Of a stretch of 64,000 bases of DNA, positions 12,310 through 64,000 are shown in pieces. Each line of letters opens with the position of its first letter. Position 1 is the stretch's first letter. Source of the stretch: Megalobrama amblycephala (taxonomy: Eukaryota > Chordata > Actinopteri > Cypriniformes > Xenocyprididae); contig NC_063054.1 of NCBI RefSeq assembly GCF_018812025.1, positions 24,147,142 through 24,211,141 of the forward strand, written 5' to 3'. A model generated the notes under the pieces. That model made no database searches. It saw only the letters and a program-made list of their open reading frames with translations, and had not been told where the DNA came from. The translations under genes and the position numbers were made by a program.

Positions 12310-12862
12310 CACTATTATTCAAAGGTTTGGAGGCAGTAATTTTTTTGTGTGTGTGTGTTGTTAAAAGAACCAAATACTTTTAATCGGCAAGGATGCATTA
12401 AAATGCATCAAAAGTGACAGTAATAATGTCACAAAAGATTTCAATTTCAAATAAATGTTGTTCTTTTTAACTTTCTATTCATCAAAGAATCCTGAAAAGA
12501 AAAATGTATCATGGTTTCCACAAAAATATTAAGCAGCACAACTGTTTCCAATATTGATAATAAAAAGAAATGTTTCTTCAGCAGCAAATCAGCATATTAG
12601 TATGACTTCTGAAGGATCATGTGACACTGAAGACTTAAGTAATGATGCTGAAAATTCAGCTTTGCCATCACAAGAATAAATTAGATTCTGAAATATATTA
12701 AAATAGAAAACAGTTATTTTAAATTATAATAATATTTCACAATAATATTACCATTTTTACTGTATTTTTTATCAAATATATGCAATCTTGGTGAGAAGAA
12801 AAAGTATCTTTCATGAATAATTCTTAGTAACAACCCCAAACTTTTGAACAGTAGTGTATCAA
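12310..12862 (+). repeat. Common dispersed repeat, near-complete copy
   Basis: Runs from TATTCAAAGGTTTGGAGGCA to CCCAAACTTTTGAACAGTAG, so its ends are inverted (CAAA-GTTTGG / CCAAAC-TTTG). Central block GAAGGATCATGTGACACTGA with AATTCAGCTTTGCCATCACA recurs in at least eight other places in the window (3655, 11772, 16098, 18985, 28520, 38480, 45247, 55800/55988). Non-coding. The class is not settled; the inverted ends suggest a DNA transposon derivative. Confidence 0.8.
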
Positions 12863-12952
12863 AAAATAAAATGCTTACTGTCTTGCCCCAAAAGACATGG
12901 CACCTAAAAAAACCACACAGACATCTGGGAAAGGTTTTATCACAAAATTAGG

Positions 12953-13164
12953 GGTAACACTTCATTTTAGTGTCATTGTTACATATGTTACATGTAGTTA
13001 CTATAGTAATTACTAAAAATTATGCATAATTACACGCAACTAACCCTAAACCCAACCAAACCCTAATAATAACCCTATGGTAAGTACATGTAGTTACTTA
13101 ATATTACTCAGTACTTAAAATGTATAACTACAGTGTAACAAGTACCTTAAAATAAAGTGTAACC
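12953..13164. mobile_element. 212-bp MITE with 8-bp TSD
   Basis: Inverted ends GGTAACACTTCATTTTA / TAAAATAAAGTGTAACC (15 of 17 match), flanked by the exact duplication AAATTAGG (12945-12952 and 13165-13172). hAT-type by its 8-bp duplication. Confidence 0.88.
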
Positions 13165-13691
13165 AAATTAGGTAACTCTTTTTTTCGATGTTCCACTCTA
13201 GACATTCTACTAAGTAACTAGCAGTCATTAGAATATTAGCAAAGTCCCTTTTACTCGGCGGCCATCTTTGAAACGCCTCTCGGGCATCCTGGGCATCATG
13301 CAATCACTTTGAATGGGAAAACATCAAATTCTCCAAAACTGTTCGCCAACCTTTCGATTAAATTTCATATTTGAAATCACCAATTAAATCTAACAACAAC
13401 CGGCTCATAAATTTAGTTTCTAAACGCTCGAATCATGACAAAAAAAACTGTATTTTTCAGGCTGGATCAAGCTAATGCGCATACGCAGACCTAAATGCGC
13501 GTCTCTTCGGAGGCGCGCGTCTGACGGCCGCTGAACTGACGCGATGACTTTACCAGTCGCGATTGGCTCTTATTTAGAAGGCGGGGCTTATTCCGCCATA
13601 TTGCGCGTTACACTTTCTCCCATTCAAAACAATACGAGTGACACGTCTTGTGTTATTCTATAGTCTTTGGTATTAGAAGACTGTCTGCTTA

Positions 13692-14029
13692 CGCTGCATT
13701 CACACGGGGCGTCAGCGTCAACGCTTGACGGAGGGCGTGTCTGAAGCTTGTGCTGACGCGACCGTTATAGTGATTACAGCCAATCACATTACTTTCCGGT
13801 GTTGCACGAACGCAGTTGGCTGCAACTGCTCTAGGGTATTTGCATAGGGCGATCTGATTGGATGACGCCTGCGTTGGCGCTTGAAAAGTTGAGAAATCTT
13901 CAACTTCTGCCGCTTGCAACGCGAGTGAAGCGACGCGACGGAACCCACAATTCAGTTCGGCAACGCATGACGTCACCCATTCAAAGTAAACGAGAAGCGT
14001 TAACGCCGGCGCCCCGTGTGAATGCAGCC
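13692..14029. mobile_element. GC-rich PIF/Harbinger-like MITE 1 (338 bp)
   Basis: Ends CGCTGCATTCACACGGGGCG and (reverse complement) GGCTGCATTCACACGGGGCG, with the inverted similarity running on for about 35 bp. Flanked by TTA on both sides (13689-13691 and 14030-14032), the duplication typical of PIF/Harbinger. Much richer in GC and CpG than its surroundings. Non-coding. Confidence 0.82.
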
Positions 14030-14032
14030 TTA

Positions 14033-14361
14033 CTGTGTGTTCACACCGCGGGCGGCGAGAGCGTCAAAGTGACGCTAGTCATTCATTTTCAATGAGAGCG
14101 GCGCGGCGCGGCGCGTCTTGGACGGTGAGAGCGTCGAGGAGAGTTGAAATCAGGTTAACTTTATGGTAATGAGCTATGACGCGGTTCGGCGGCAACCAAT
14201 TGGAATGTAGAGGTCCTCGCTTCAGAGGCTTCCGATTGGTTGACGCGACTTGTCATTTACTTTGACCCTCCCGTCGGCGGCGGTTTGAACAGTACAGCGT
14301 TGTTGGCAGGGCGGCCAAGGCGACTGTTGACGCTCTCGCCGGCGGCGGTGTGAACGCACGG
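14033..14361. mobile_element. GC-rich PIF/Harbinger-like MITE 2 (329 bp), abutting MITE 1
   Basis: Ends CTGTGTGTTCACACCGCGGG and (reverse complement) CCGTGCGTTCACACCGCCGC. TTA lies on both sides (14030-14032, shared with MITE 1, and 14362-14364). Contains GAGAGCGTCAAAGTGACGCT and repeated GGCGCGGC. A different family from MITE 1 but with the same GTTCACAC core in the termini. Confidence 0.82.
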
Positions 14362-14370
14362 TTAATATCT

Positions 14371-14582
14371 GCTAACACTTTATTTTGATGCTCACCCAAC
14401 AGACATCCTATGGACTATACTGTAAGTAACTTTGCAACTACATGTAAACTTATTTCACTAACCCGAACCCTGGCATAACCCTAACCTAACAGTCTACTAA
14501 AGTTAGTTGACATGTAGTTGCAGAGTTACTTATAGGTTGTTGTGGAATGTCTGAAGTGGACCATCAAAACAAAGTGTAACCC
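14371..14582. mobile_element. MITE related to the 12953 element
   Basis: Ends GCTAACACTTTATTTTGATG and CATCAAAACAAAGTGTAACC are inverted. The interior carries inverted ACATGTAAACTT / AGTTGACATGTAGTTGC and ACCCTAACC. No convincing target duplication. Confidence 0.72.
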
Positions 14583-15620
14583 AAAATTATATACATCAAT
14601 GCACCACACATTTAATAATGTATGAAACAATGAAACTGTGTCTTATGACGGGAACACTAATAAGGACTGTGACAGCATGAGTCTGTCACCACAGTATGAG
14701 GGTCAGTGAGTGATCTGACTGGAGTCTGTGTCTCCATCACTAAACACAAGCTCATTATCAATGTTTTTGGCACAGTTCATCTTATTCTCCATTCTTTCTT
14801 AATGACTGGCTCAAGCAATATTACTAGTTTATTATTTTTTCTTCTTTGTTTAATTTGCGTTATCTTAGTTTACACTCCACTATTGCATTATTTTATTTTA
14901 CTTTTATTTGTTACTGTAACTTGATTTTTTTTTTTTATTGCTGTTTACAATTTCTCACTCTATGCAGCTGCAAAAGCTCTGACAATACCAATGTATAGAG
15001 TATTTCATTCTAACAAAACACAGCGAAATTGAAAATTGAAGAAAGAGGGCTTTTCTCTGGGCAAAACAAATATGACCTTGTGTGTCTTCCTGCAGAGAAT
15101 GAGGGTCTTCCTTTGCCTGGGTTTCAGTGTGCTACACATCCCTGGCTGTCCATAGCTCATTTGTTCAATCATTTCCCACAACACAGCCAGAACACGCTCC
15201 GTCTGCAACAAGATTGCTATGTATATACACACAATGCCAATGACATTTCAACAGTTAGATGTTCTGCACTGGCATTGAGGAAGTCAGCTGTTGTCCCCCA
15301 TTTAACTTGATTGAGGACTGTAGATGTTTTGCAGATTGAAGTTTAAAATATGTGCAAATAAAGAATTCAGATCTCTCTACATGCACATGTGGCTGTAACA
15401 TCACAAAGCTTCTGCACCTCCCTGTAGCAGTGAACAAGGCTGGCTCTGTGTAGCGTGTTTTGGGTGAGTTTAGGAGCTGACTGGCAACCGTGGGTGCTCC
15501 TGGTGAAGGTGTTGATGGTAAAGGGTGAGGTTTGAGCAGATGAAAGTGGACGAGAAACCACTTAGCAGCCACTTGGAAAAAGCTGAAGTATATCTTAAGA
15601 ATGCAACGCTGTATTTTCTT

Positions 15621-15797
15621 AAAGGAATAGTTCACCATTAAAAATTAAAGTTTAGGCATAATTACTCACCCTCTTGTTGTTACTCTGTATAGTTTTCTTT
15701 CTATCCATGGAATACAAAATTAGATGTTAGGTAGGAATAGTAAATAATGGTGGAGTAAATGATGACAATGTACCTTTTTGGTTGAACCTTCTTGAAT
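15621..15797. mobile_element. Degraded MITE (AAAGGGATAGTTCACC family)
   Basis: Starts AAAGGAATAGTTCACCATTA, contains ATTACTCACCCTC and ends TTTTGGTTGAACCTT, the inverted terminus. Family also seen at 17436, 23430, 26166, 46234 and 58571. Confidence 0.6.
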
Positions 15798-16097
15798 GAT
15801 GTATTTTTGGTTCACTGTTCAGACAATAACTGAGTAGTTTCCGTCTTTCTATGGAAACTTTACTCTGTTAAGCCTGATATATGAAATAGTCAGAAAAATC
15901 CTTTTTTTTTTTTTTAATGGAACAGTTTATTGACAAAAATCTAAAAGAGAATCTAAAAAAGTTTGCATATGCGTGTTGTATCATATTTGAGGCTTTTATG
16001 GCCCATATGGTATAATATAGTAAGATTATGGATCTAACACTCGAGGAGGAAAAACAGTTTCATTCAGAGGCCCAAAATCTTACCGCAAATGTTTGAT

Positions 16098-16450
16098 TGG
16101 TATCATGGTTTCCACAAAAATATGAAGCAGCACAACTGTTTTCAACTTTTATAATAATCATAAATGTTTCTTGAGCAGCAAATCATCATATTAGAATGAT
16201 TTCTGAAGGATCATGTGACACTGAAGACTGGAGTAATGATGTTGAAAAGTCAGCTTTGATCACAGGAATAAATTACATTTTAAAATATATTCACATAGAA
16301 AACATCTATTTTAAATTGTAATACTATTTCACAATATTACCATTTTTACTGCATTTTTTGATTAAATAAATCCAGCCTTGGTGTGCAGAAGAGACATATT
16401 TCAATTGTACAATTACATTTGTAATGTTTCCAAACGTTTGATAGGTACAG
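16098..16450 (+). repeat. Common dispersed repeat copy
   Basis: TATCATGGTTTCCACAAAAA, GAAGGATCATGTGACACTGA, TTGATCACAGGAATAAATTA and ATTAAATAAATCCAGCCTTG as in the 12310 copy. Confidence 0.75.
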
Positions 16451-17435
16451 TACATTTTCTGCCTTATTCTGTGATCTTTTTTTTTCTTTTTTTTACATTG
16501 TATAAAATCCATGAGGAGTTTGAGGACTTAATGCACAAGTGTTTGTAGTACATAAACCAATCATAAAATTGTCATAAAATATAGGGAAAAATATTAGATA
16601 TTGGTTATTGTTCAGCAGTGTATTTGATTTCTTATTAAAAGCAAATTAATTTCAAATTAAAAGCAAGAGATGAGATATATATAAAAAAAAAAGAAATCTA
16701 TCAATTAGACAAAGGTCAGATAAAAACTGTATTACACCCAAAATTTCTGCCCCCTCACTTCTGAAATGATGGCTACGCTCCTGTGCTGATCTGTATGCTC
16801 TTTATAGCACTGACCCCTCTCACAAACACTCCAGCAGAATGAAAGCATGCACTGCTCATGCTGTTATTCTCCAGTTCATACCAACACAATGACACAGACT
16901 ACTCTTTATGACTGCACATGATGACCCATTTGTTCTGCATTCAAGTGAAGAAATAGGCAAGACTGGAACCAGTATTTTGTTTTTCTCCCAATGGGACATC
17001 TTTACAGCAATAATTAAACAATAAAAAACTATATAAACAGTCTCTATATTGCCTGTGTGAGAGAACTAGACCCGATTTTGTCTGTACGGACTACAAATAG
17101 GCTATATTGCCAAAACCCATATCAAAGCTTAAAGCTTGTATCAAAACTTATCAAGGCAAACAATGACTACACTAACCTCTAAATACCATTAAGCAAACTA
17201 TAGTGCAAGTGTCAAACATATACAGATCATACATAAAAGATAGAAGTAACACACACAAGCTGATGCCTGTTGAATTAGCAAGGATGCAGCTTTACAATAG
17301 TGGCTGGATTACTTTGACAGAGTGAACATGATCAGTACTTTACATCAGAGGGGATATTCTGCTTGTGAAGAGACTTAACTGCATAAAGGCTGAATGAAGA
17401 CAAAACTTTTCTGTCTATAATATTGGAAGTTAATG

Positions 17436-17675
17436 GGATAGTTCATCCATAAATGAAGTTTGTCATAATTTACTCAGCCTCATATTACTCCAAATATGTA
17501 TGACTTTCTTCAAGTTTCCCAGTCCTCATTGACTTTCATTCAAAAAAAGATGCCAAGCGAATGGTGACATCCAATTGTGTGTTCCACAGAAGAAGAAGAA
17601 GAAAAACATATAGGTTTGGAACACAAATGAGGGTGAGTAAATGACAGAATTTTATTTTTTTTATTCTCTTTAAAT
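17436..17675. mobile_element. Short foldback MITE (GGGATAGTTCA family)
   Basis: ATGGGATAGTTCATCC at the left and the inverted body at the right (GAGGGTGAGTAAATGACAGA). Arms GTATGACTTTCTTC and GAAGAAGAAGAAAAACATA pair loosely. About 240 bp, ending 250 bp from UST exon 1. Confidence 0.65.
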
Positions 17676-17928
17676 GGACTTTACGGATGTAAATACCCCC
17701 CCAAAACCGAAATGACTCCACACACGTTTTCCTTTGCGTAAAAAGTGAGGACGCGGAAGAGCAAACCTGTCCAAACAAGTCAAGAAAACGCACCGAAACC
17801 TCAGGGAATCCAACATCTGCCTCGGAACACACAGCGGAAATGTTGGACACTTGAATGCCGTGACGAGACAGCAGTCGGTACAAGTCTCCAAACTAGGGGG
17901 GAAGCGAGAGGAAGAGAGCGAGTCTTAC

Positions 17929-18142
17929 CGAGATACTGCCTGATCTCCAGCAGAACTTTAGGGGGTCCTCCGTTCAGCTGGTAAAACAGTGAGCCGAGAC
18001 AGAAGAGCAGCAGCGTGGCCATGCAGAAAGCATAATCGCGCAGGGAGAAGCGAAGCCCGAGAGCCGATAACCAGAATCCCTTTCTGCTGTTCCGATCTGT
18101 GCTGTGATTTTTTAGACGGGGACTGCTGCTGTAATTCTTCAT
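17929..18142 (-). CDS. ust: UST (uronyl 2-O-sulfotransferase) exon 1, partial gene
   Basis: 214 nt: start codon, 71 codons, then one base (phase 1) before donor CTCG|GTAAGA. UST transfers sulfate to the 2-position of uronic acids in chondroitin/dermatan sulfate in the Golgi. This exon codes the cytoplasmic tail, a basic LRFSLRDY stop-transfer border, a signal-anchor helix (about residues 38-57, FCMATLLLFCLGSLFYQL) and the stem start GGPPKVLLEIRQYLG. The segment from FSLRDY to RQYLG is nearly identical to human UST; the first 30 residues differ. No PAPS-binding or catalytic exon lies within the window. UST sits downstream of SASH1 in the same orientation, as I recall for human. Confidence 0.94.
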
Positions 18143-18490
18143 CGTCTCCTCACATGGAAGCGCCGAGAATGGTCGTCACCCATCCGCCTCTTTAGATAAA
18201 AACTTTTTAGTTAACATTTAAACACTTCACAGATCGATGCGCGCGAACGGAGGCGTTCAGATGTTCGTCCTCTGCTCGGTCGTGTTTTCTCGTCTGCTCT
18301 TGCTGAGCTATTTTTGCGAATGAAGTTGGGAATCCATCCTCTGCTTTTTGGGGTTAGTGTCGGTGTCGGATTACCGAATGTGGAGGAAAAAGTTCAACCG
18401 GAGGATGGACTCCCGCTCACGCGCTGCCGTGTGCAGCTCAGCACCACCAGGCGGAAGAAGCGCGAAAGCGCTCGAGAGCGGCCTGTACAT
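18143..18490 (-). promoter_or_regulatory. CpG-rich presumed UST promoter and 5' UTR
   Basis: Directly upstream of the UST start codon, this stretch is clearly richer in CG dinucleotides (for example GCGCGCGAACGGAGGCG near 18240 and GCGCGAAAGCGCTCGAGAGC near 18460) than the AT-rich surroundings. No TATA box is evident at a fixed distance, so a CpG-type dispersed promoter is likely. The transcription start cannot be placed. Confidence 0.5.
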
Positions 18491-21400
18491 CATCAAATCT
18501 AGTAATTATTTTATCAAATACAAATATTTTAATAAAAATGCTAGAAATATCTATCTACATCATGAAAGGGTGGAATTTGTCAAAGCGGCAGCAGGCTTCA
18601 GTGTAAAAGCTGTGCTTTTGAAGGAAAATTTCCAGGCCTCCTCTTTAGCCTCAAGCAGTGTTTGCTGTTCTCTCTCCCAATTATTTTATCAAAGAATGGT
18701 AAGAAAGTAAAAATGTAAAAAAAAAAAAAAGAATAGTTCTCAAATTAAGATGTTTATTTGTATACAGTACTGCTATACTAGTGGCAAGTTATTTGAACTT
18801 CAAAAATAAATGATCTAAGGTCAGTTTGCACTAAAGTGTACACACATGGGTATATAATTGTACTTCTGTTGAAAGCTTGAAGGCTTTATTGATATTTCTT
18901 TTAATATTTTGATCAAGTCTTAACATGAGATAAATAGGGTTGTGTCATTGACCTAACAGTCAGCCAGGCTGAGAAATAATATACACTATATACTGTTGAA
19001 AATTTTGTTTTTTCCTAAAGAAATTAATACTTTTATTCAGAAAGGATGCATTCATTTGATCAAAAGTGCCAGTAAAGACTTTTTAATATATAATAAATAA
19101 TTTCTATTTCAGATATATGCTGTTCTTTTGAACTTTCTAATTATGAAAGAATAATAAAAATATATATAGTTTCATATAGTTTCAAAAACATTAAGCAGTA
19201 CAAACGGTTTTCAACATTGATAATAATAATAATAAATGTTTCTTGAGCAGCAACAGCAAATCAGCATATTAGAATGAGTTTTGAAGCATCATGTGACATT
19301 GAAGACAGAGTAATGGCTGCTGAAAACACACAGGCAGTCAGTTTAGGATATTCTTTTTTTTATTACACCTCAAAGGGACAAATATTTTAAGACATTTTTG
19401 TTTGTAAATACACAAGCAAAACCTTTATGGACAATCATTAGCGAACTGAAACCAGATAAAATCATCTTTATACATGTATTTTACAATGGTCACTGGAGCA
19501 TGTCACTTGCTAACTATAGGTGAAAGAGTATTGCTCTATGATGTATAATACAGCTAATAATTACATTTAATGTAAAAGCAAAAATAAGTTATTTAAATAT
19601 CAATTACATATACAGAATGTGCAACCTCAGTTAATCATTTCATATATGTAATTAAGACCCAGTTTTATATCATTTAAGTTCTGGTCATGGTTAGTTCTGT
19701 AATTAATTAACAAGTGATTATATTTTTTTAACAGATTTGATATTTAAACAGCTCAACTCAACCATCAACATTTGACCTGAAAACAAACATATTAAAAAAC
19801 TGTAAATGTGTCGATCTCACCCATCTTTGTAATCTCATTTTCTCCACAATGGAATTAAAAAACAATTTTCAATCTTTAATAAAGTGCATTTTTTACAGTA
19901 ACATTTCATGAAATATATTTTTGATTTTAAATACATAAAAAGCCTCATTGTTATCAAAGCACTCTTCTGATAGCAATCTGAAGGCAACCATTCTGATATA
20001 AAGAAATCTATCGATTCTCTACTGCTATTTAAAGCGTTCATTAAAATCTTGAGCGTTATGGTCTATAAATTGTGCTGCGTTACATACAAGAGTAAATGGC
20101 ATGAGGGAGAAATACAATTCTAAAGTGAGTGTTCAAAAAGACACCATTTCCTAAAACTACAAGGCCTTGGGGAAGCATGACTGGTGTCTTTCTTTAACTA
20201 GAAAACTGAAAGACCTTTAAAAGCATCTGAATGTACTGAAACGAGCTGAATTCTCACCTCAGCCGCTCAATTAGAAACAGCTTGAGAGTGATTGTGGGTG
20301 AAACTCTTCATTGTGCTTAATTTGGAGCAATGCAATGCTTTAAATTTGTGAGCTGTAATGACGTCAGCTAACCTCGTACTTCACGCTCAGCTTTCATTTA
20401 GAAGGGAGCCTGCCAGATGCTGTTCTGTTCTTTCCCCAACGCCAGATGTAAGTAAGAAAAGTTGTGTCCATCCACAATTACCACATAACACACCTTATTC
20501 TCCCTGAAACACACACGTCATTTGCATTGTGTTCTGGATGACAAAAAAATAATACAAAAAAATAATTGTAAATCAGACCCAGTGATGAAATGTGACTGAA
20601 TTTCACTTGACAAATCTATAAATAAATGATGCTTCATGGATCTTTCTTCCCAATTTTTAAATCGTGGCTGAAGCCCCAGTCTGTGTAGGTCACTAGTGTC
20701 AGAACGCTCCTTGAAGTTGTTCATTTTCAGTTTTGATTTGTATTTTAAGGCTAAGACTGTGTGCTTTCAAGAGCTTGAGGCTTTTTCTGATTCAAAGTGT
20801 GTTCAACACCCCAGTCAAAGTGCAAGGCAATCTGGGGCATAAAAAAAAATTAAATAAAACAAAAAATAAACACCTGTACACATTTCACTCCAGCAAGAAT
20901 ATTACAGCTGTGTGATGCATCAGTCGCATCAGAGATGAGTATAATGAGAGGTAAACAATATGCATGAGTATAATTTTCAAGATAACAGGCAACATATTGA
21001 TACAGTAATAAACTCTGATATGCCGCGACAGCCGAGTAAGTGTTGAATATTGACAGGGAAGATTAAATGTGTTGTATAAAGTATTATATTATGCTTAATA
21101 TAAGGAGTGATGCTAGCCATGAAGAAAGAAACAAATGAAACGGTTTGTACAAACATAGTACATACTTGCTAAAACCGTGACCAACTATTGGCCTAAAATC
21201 AAAATGTGCATTGCTCTGAATATCCCCATATGGCAACATCATGCTTTTGGGAATTTGAGAAACACCCTTTTACTTGATTCACCTCATATACATACTGTAT
21301 GCTTTGAAAGATAAAGTAGTATTATATTAACAAAACCTGCATGAAATGACATTGCTTTGGCCAGGTGACATACTCTTGATATTGATGTGCTTCAATAAGC

Positions 21401-21721
21401 ACGAAACCTTTTTTTCCTTTACGGTATTTTTTCTAAATAAATCTCACGCTTCCTGAAAAAGCGAGAAATGTTTCAGAACAGTCTTTAAATTCATACAAAA
21501 GCATAAATTTTCAGAAAAAAGTGTGCTTTCTTTCGACAGGCGGTCCTTTCAGGCCAAAACAACTATCTGTTGATAGGCCCACAATAACAGTCCTTGGAAG
21601 CCAGATCTGTCATTTCTGTAAATGCCAAAAAGGCTTGAGATTATAAGACAAAAATGTTGGGGAAAAATTCGGCAGCTGTTGTCCAGGTCTGTCCCTTCAC
21701 CTGGCAGAAGAGTTTGATCCA
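18490..21721. other. Intergenic space and probable SASH1 3' UTR
   Basis: About 3.2 kb between the SASH1 stop and the UST 5' region, with no convincing open frame. It probably holds the SASH1 3' UTR at its right end. It contains one degraded copy of the common dispersed repeat (18985-19330). The rest is AT-rich sequence in which I see no gene. Confidence 0.5.
18985..19330 (+). repeat. Degraded common dispersed repeat copy
   Basis: TTTTATTCAGAAAGGATGCATT, AAGTGCCAGTAAAGAC, TCTTGAGCAGCAACAGCAAATC and GCATCATGTGACATTGAAGA follow the 12310 family in order. The 3' part is missing. Confidence 0.7.
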
Positions 21722-21727
21722 TTTATT
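21722..21727 (-). terminator. Candidate proximal poly(A) signal of SASH1
   Basis: AATAAA on the minus strand, starting about 27 nt after the SASH1 stop codon. It would give an unusually short 3' UTR. Mammalian SASH1 has a long one, so a more distal signal may be the main one (TTTATT on the plus strand also occurs near 18.89 and 19.36 kb). Confidence 0.3.
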
Positions 21728-21753
21728 CTAGTTCATAATAGCTCATATTACTA

Positions 21754-63046
<41,293 letters not shown>

Positions 63047-63680
63047 CTGCACAAACAGAGATATAAGGGAGTCAAACTTTGATGGCGTTTCATTTAAAAA
63101 AGGCATTTTAAAAAGAGAATTTTAATCACATGCTTTGCAAATAAATTCCATCTCTCATTATTAAGCCTCCCTCCCCTCACAGTCTCAGAAACACAAACAA
63201 ACACGAGTGGAGCTGTAGGAGAGCTTCATTAAAAACCTGTCACTGGAACGCGATTTTAATTAGGATCGCAAGAACGGCGCCAGCCAAAAAGGACTTAACA
63301 CACTCAGAACACATTGCACACATCTGCTGCGACAAGAATCAAACAGTCACACACATGCTGAACTAAACATCTAGCCCTCACATTCCATTATTTTCACTCC
63401 ACATACAACACTCTGGGCTGAGACCGCAGGATTTTTGCAAGGCTTTTGTGAATTTGTGGGGTTATAATTTCCATGCTATTGGTTTACAGTGAAGTTGTCA
63501 GTTTGTTGAGATGGGTTTCTTGTGCCAAGTATATGGGCCAAGGACAGCCCAATCTCACAAAAAAATCCAGTAATGGTACACATTGTATGCCATCATTTCC
63601 CCCCAAAAAAGTGTATTAATCTAGAATATAATAATATATTATTTTTATATTCTAATTATTTATGTAAAAAAAAAAAAAAA

Positions 63681-63685
<5 letters not shown>

Positions 63686-63760
<75 letters not shown>
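63686..63760. repeat. (AT)n microsatellite
   Basis: About 75 bp of AT repeat flanked by A and T runs. Confidence 0.96.
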
Positions 63761-63762
<2 letters not shown>

Positions 63763-63853
63763 TTTTTTTTTCTTTTTTTTTTACAAGGCGAGTATAAAAA
63801 GTTCTTTCTTACGCTCTGGTAGCGTTTTCTGTGCAACATGTATTTAAAAACTC

Positions 63854-63857
<4 letters not shown>

Positions 63858-63938
<81 letters not shown>
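63858..63938. repeat. (CA)n microsatellite
   Basis: About 80 bp of uninterrupted CA repeat. Confidence 0.97.
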
Positions 63939-63940
<2 letters not shown>

Positions 63941-64000
63941 TACAAACTGTATATTCTATCCCCCTACACTACCCCTACCCCTAAACCAACCCACCACAGA

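Larger units (their letters stand above)
1..17928 (-). other. UST intron 1 (5' part, continues past the left edge)
   Basis: No further UST exon (PAPS-binding VGKCGS or catalytic segments) was recognisable by eye on the minus strand, so intron 1 is at least 17.9 kb. UST also has very long introns in mammals. The stretch holds the transposon remnants and microsatellites listed separately. The remaining gaps (1-945, 6982-8824, 10554-11771, 14583-15620, 16451-17435) show no gene that I can support. Confidence 0.75.
63047..64000 (-). other. SASH1 intron 1 (3' end, continues past the right edge)
   Basis: Contains an (AT)n microsatellite at about 63686-63760 and a (CA)n microsatellite at about 63858-63938. 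No first exon or promoter of SASH1 is seen in it. Confidence 0.8.

Noticed and set aside
13689..14095. Overlapping 95- and 77-codon frames at 13.7-14.1 kb
   Set aside because: They lie within the GC-rich MITEs and mirror each other because of the inverted repeats.
15255..15638. 127-codon minus-strand open frame in UST intron 1
   Set aside because: Does not match any part of UST, has chance-like composition and overlaps a degraded MITE end.
18314..18710. Plus-strand frames of 62 and 120 codons over the UST 5' region
   Set aside because: Explained by CpG-rich composition with few stops; no homology seen, and they run into AT-rich sequence.

Overview
The window looks like nuclear DNA of a teleost fish, most likely a cyprinid. 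The evidence is vertebrate multi-exon genes with GT-AG introns, an AT-rich background, very long (AT)n microsatellites, an L1-type retrotransposon remnant, and many short non-autonomous DNA transposons of the kind that dominate cyprinid genomes. Species cannot be fixed from the sequence alone.

Two genes are present, both on the minus strand, in the order SASH1 then UST. This is the same order and relative orientation I recall for human chromosome 6q24-25. (1) SASH1, a SAM- and SH3-domain adaptor, occupies about 21.75-63.05 kb. I could place 19 coding exons with matching phases; they sum to 3465 nt (1154 codons plus stop). Only the first coding exon is missing, beyond the right edge. Domain order is N-terminal conserved segment, SLY region, SH3, SAM1, a large proline-rich exon, SAM2. 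(2) UST, uronyl 2-O-sulfotransferase, contributes only its first coding exon (17929-18142: cytoplasmic tail and signal-anchor helix). The left 17.9 kb is the start of its first intron.

Layout from left to right: 1-17.9 kb, UST intron 1, packed with transposon remnants, several with clear target-site duplications; 17.93-18.14 kb, UST exon 1; 18.14-18.5 kb, CpG-rich presumed UST promoter; 18.5-21.75 kb, intergenic plus SASH1 3' region; 21.75-34.6 kb, the dense exon cluster for the SLY-SH3-SAM half of SASH1; 34.6-47.8 kb, widely spaced exons for the N-terminal region; 47.8-62.9 kb, a 15 kb intron with nested transposons, long AT tracts and an antisense L1 remnant; 62.92-63.05 kb, SASH1 exon 2; then intron to the edge.

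The observation most worth a second look is a 245-codon open frame (33083-33820). It continues in the SASH1 reading frame straight past a strong splice donor at the end of exon 10, reads like ordinary protein, and is not something I recognise from mammalian SASH1. It would create a SASH1 isoform that ends before the SH3 and SAM domains. Other points of interest are three cases of transposon-in-transposon nesting, two GC-rich MITEs sharing one TTA target site, a compact perfect hairpin in the UST intron, a roughly 750 bp full-length foldback, and a microsatellite that serves as the polypyrimidine tract of a SASH1 acceptor. I did not find a new biochemical system.
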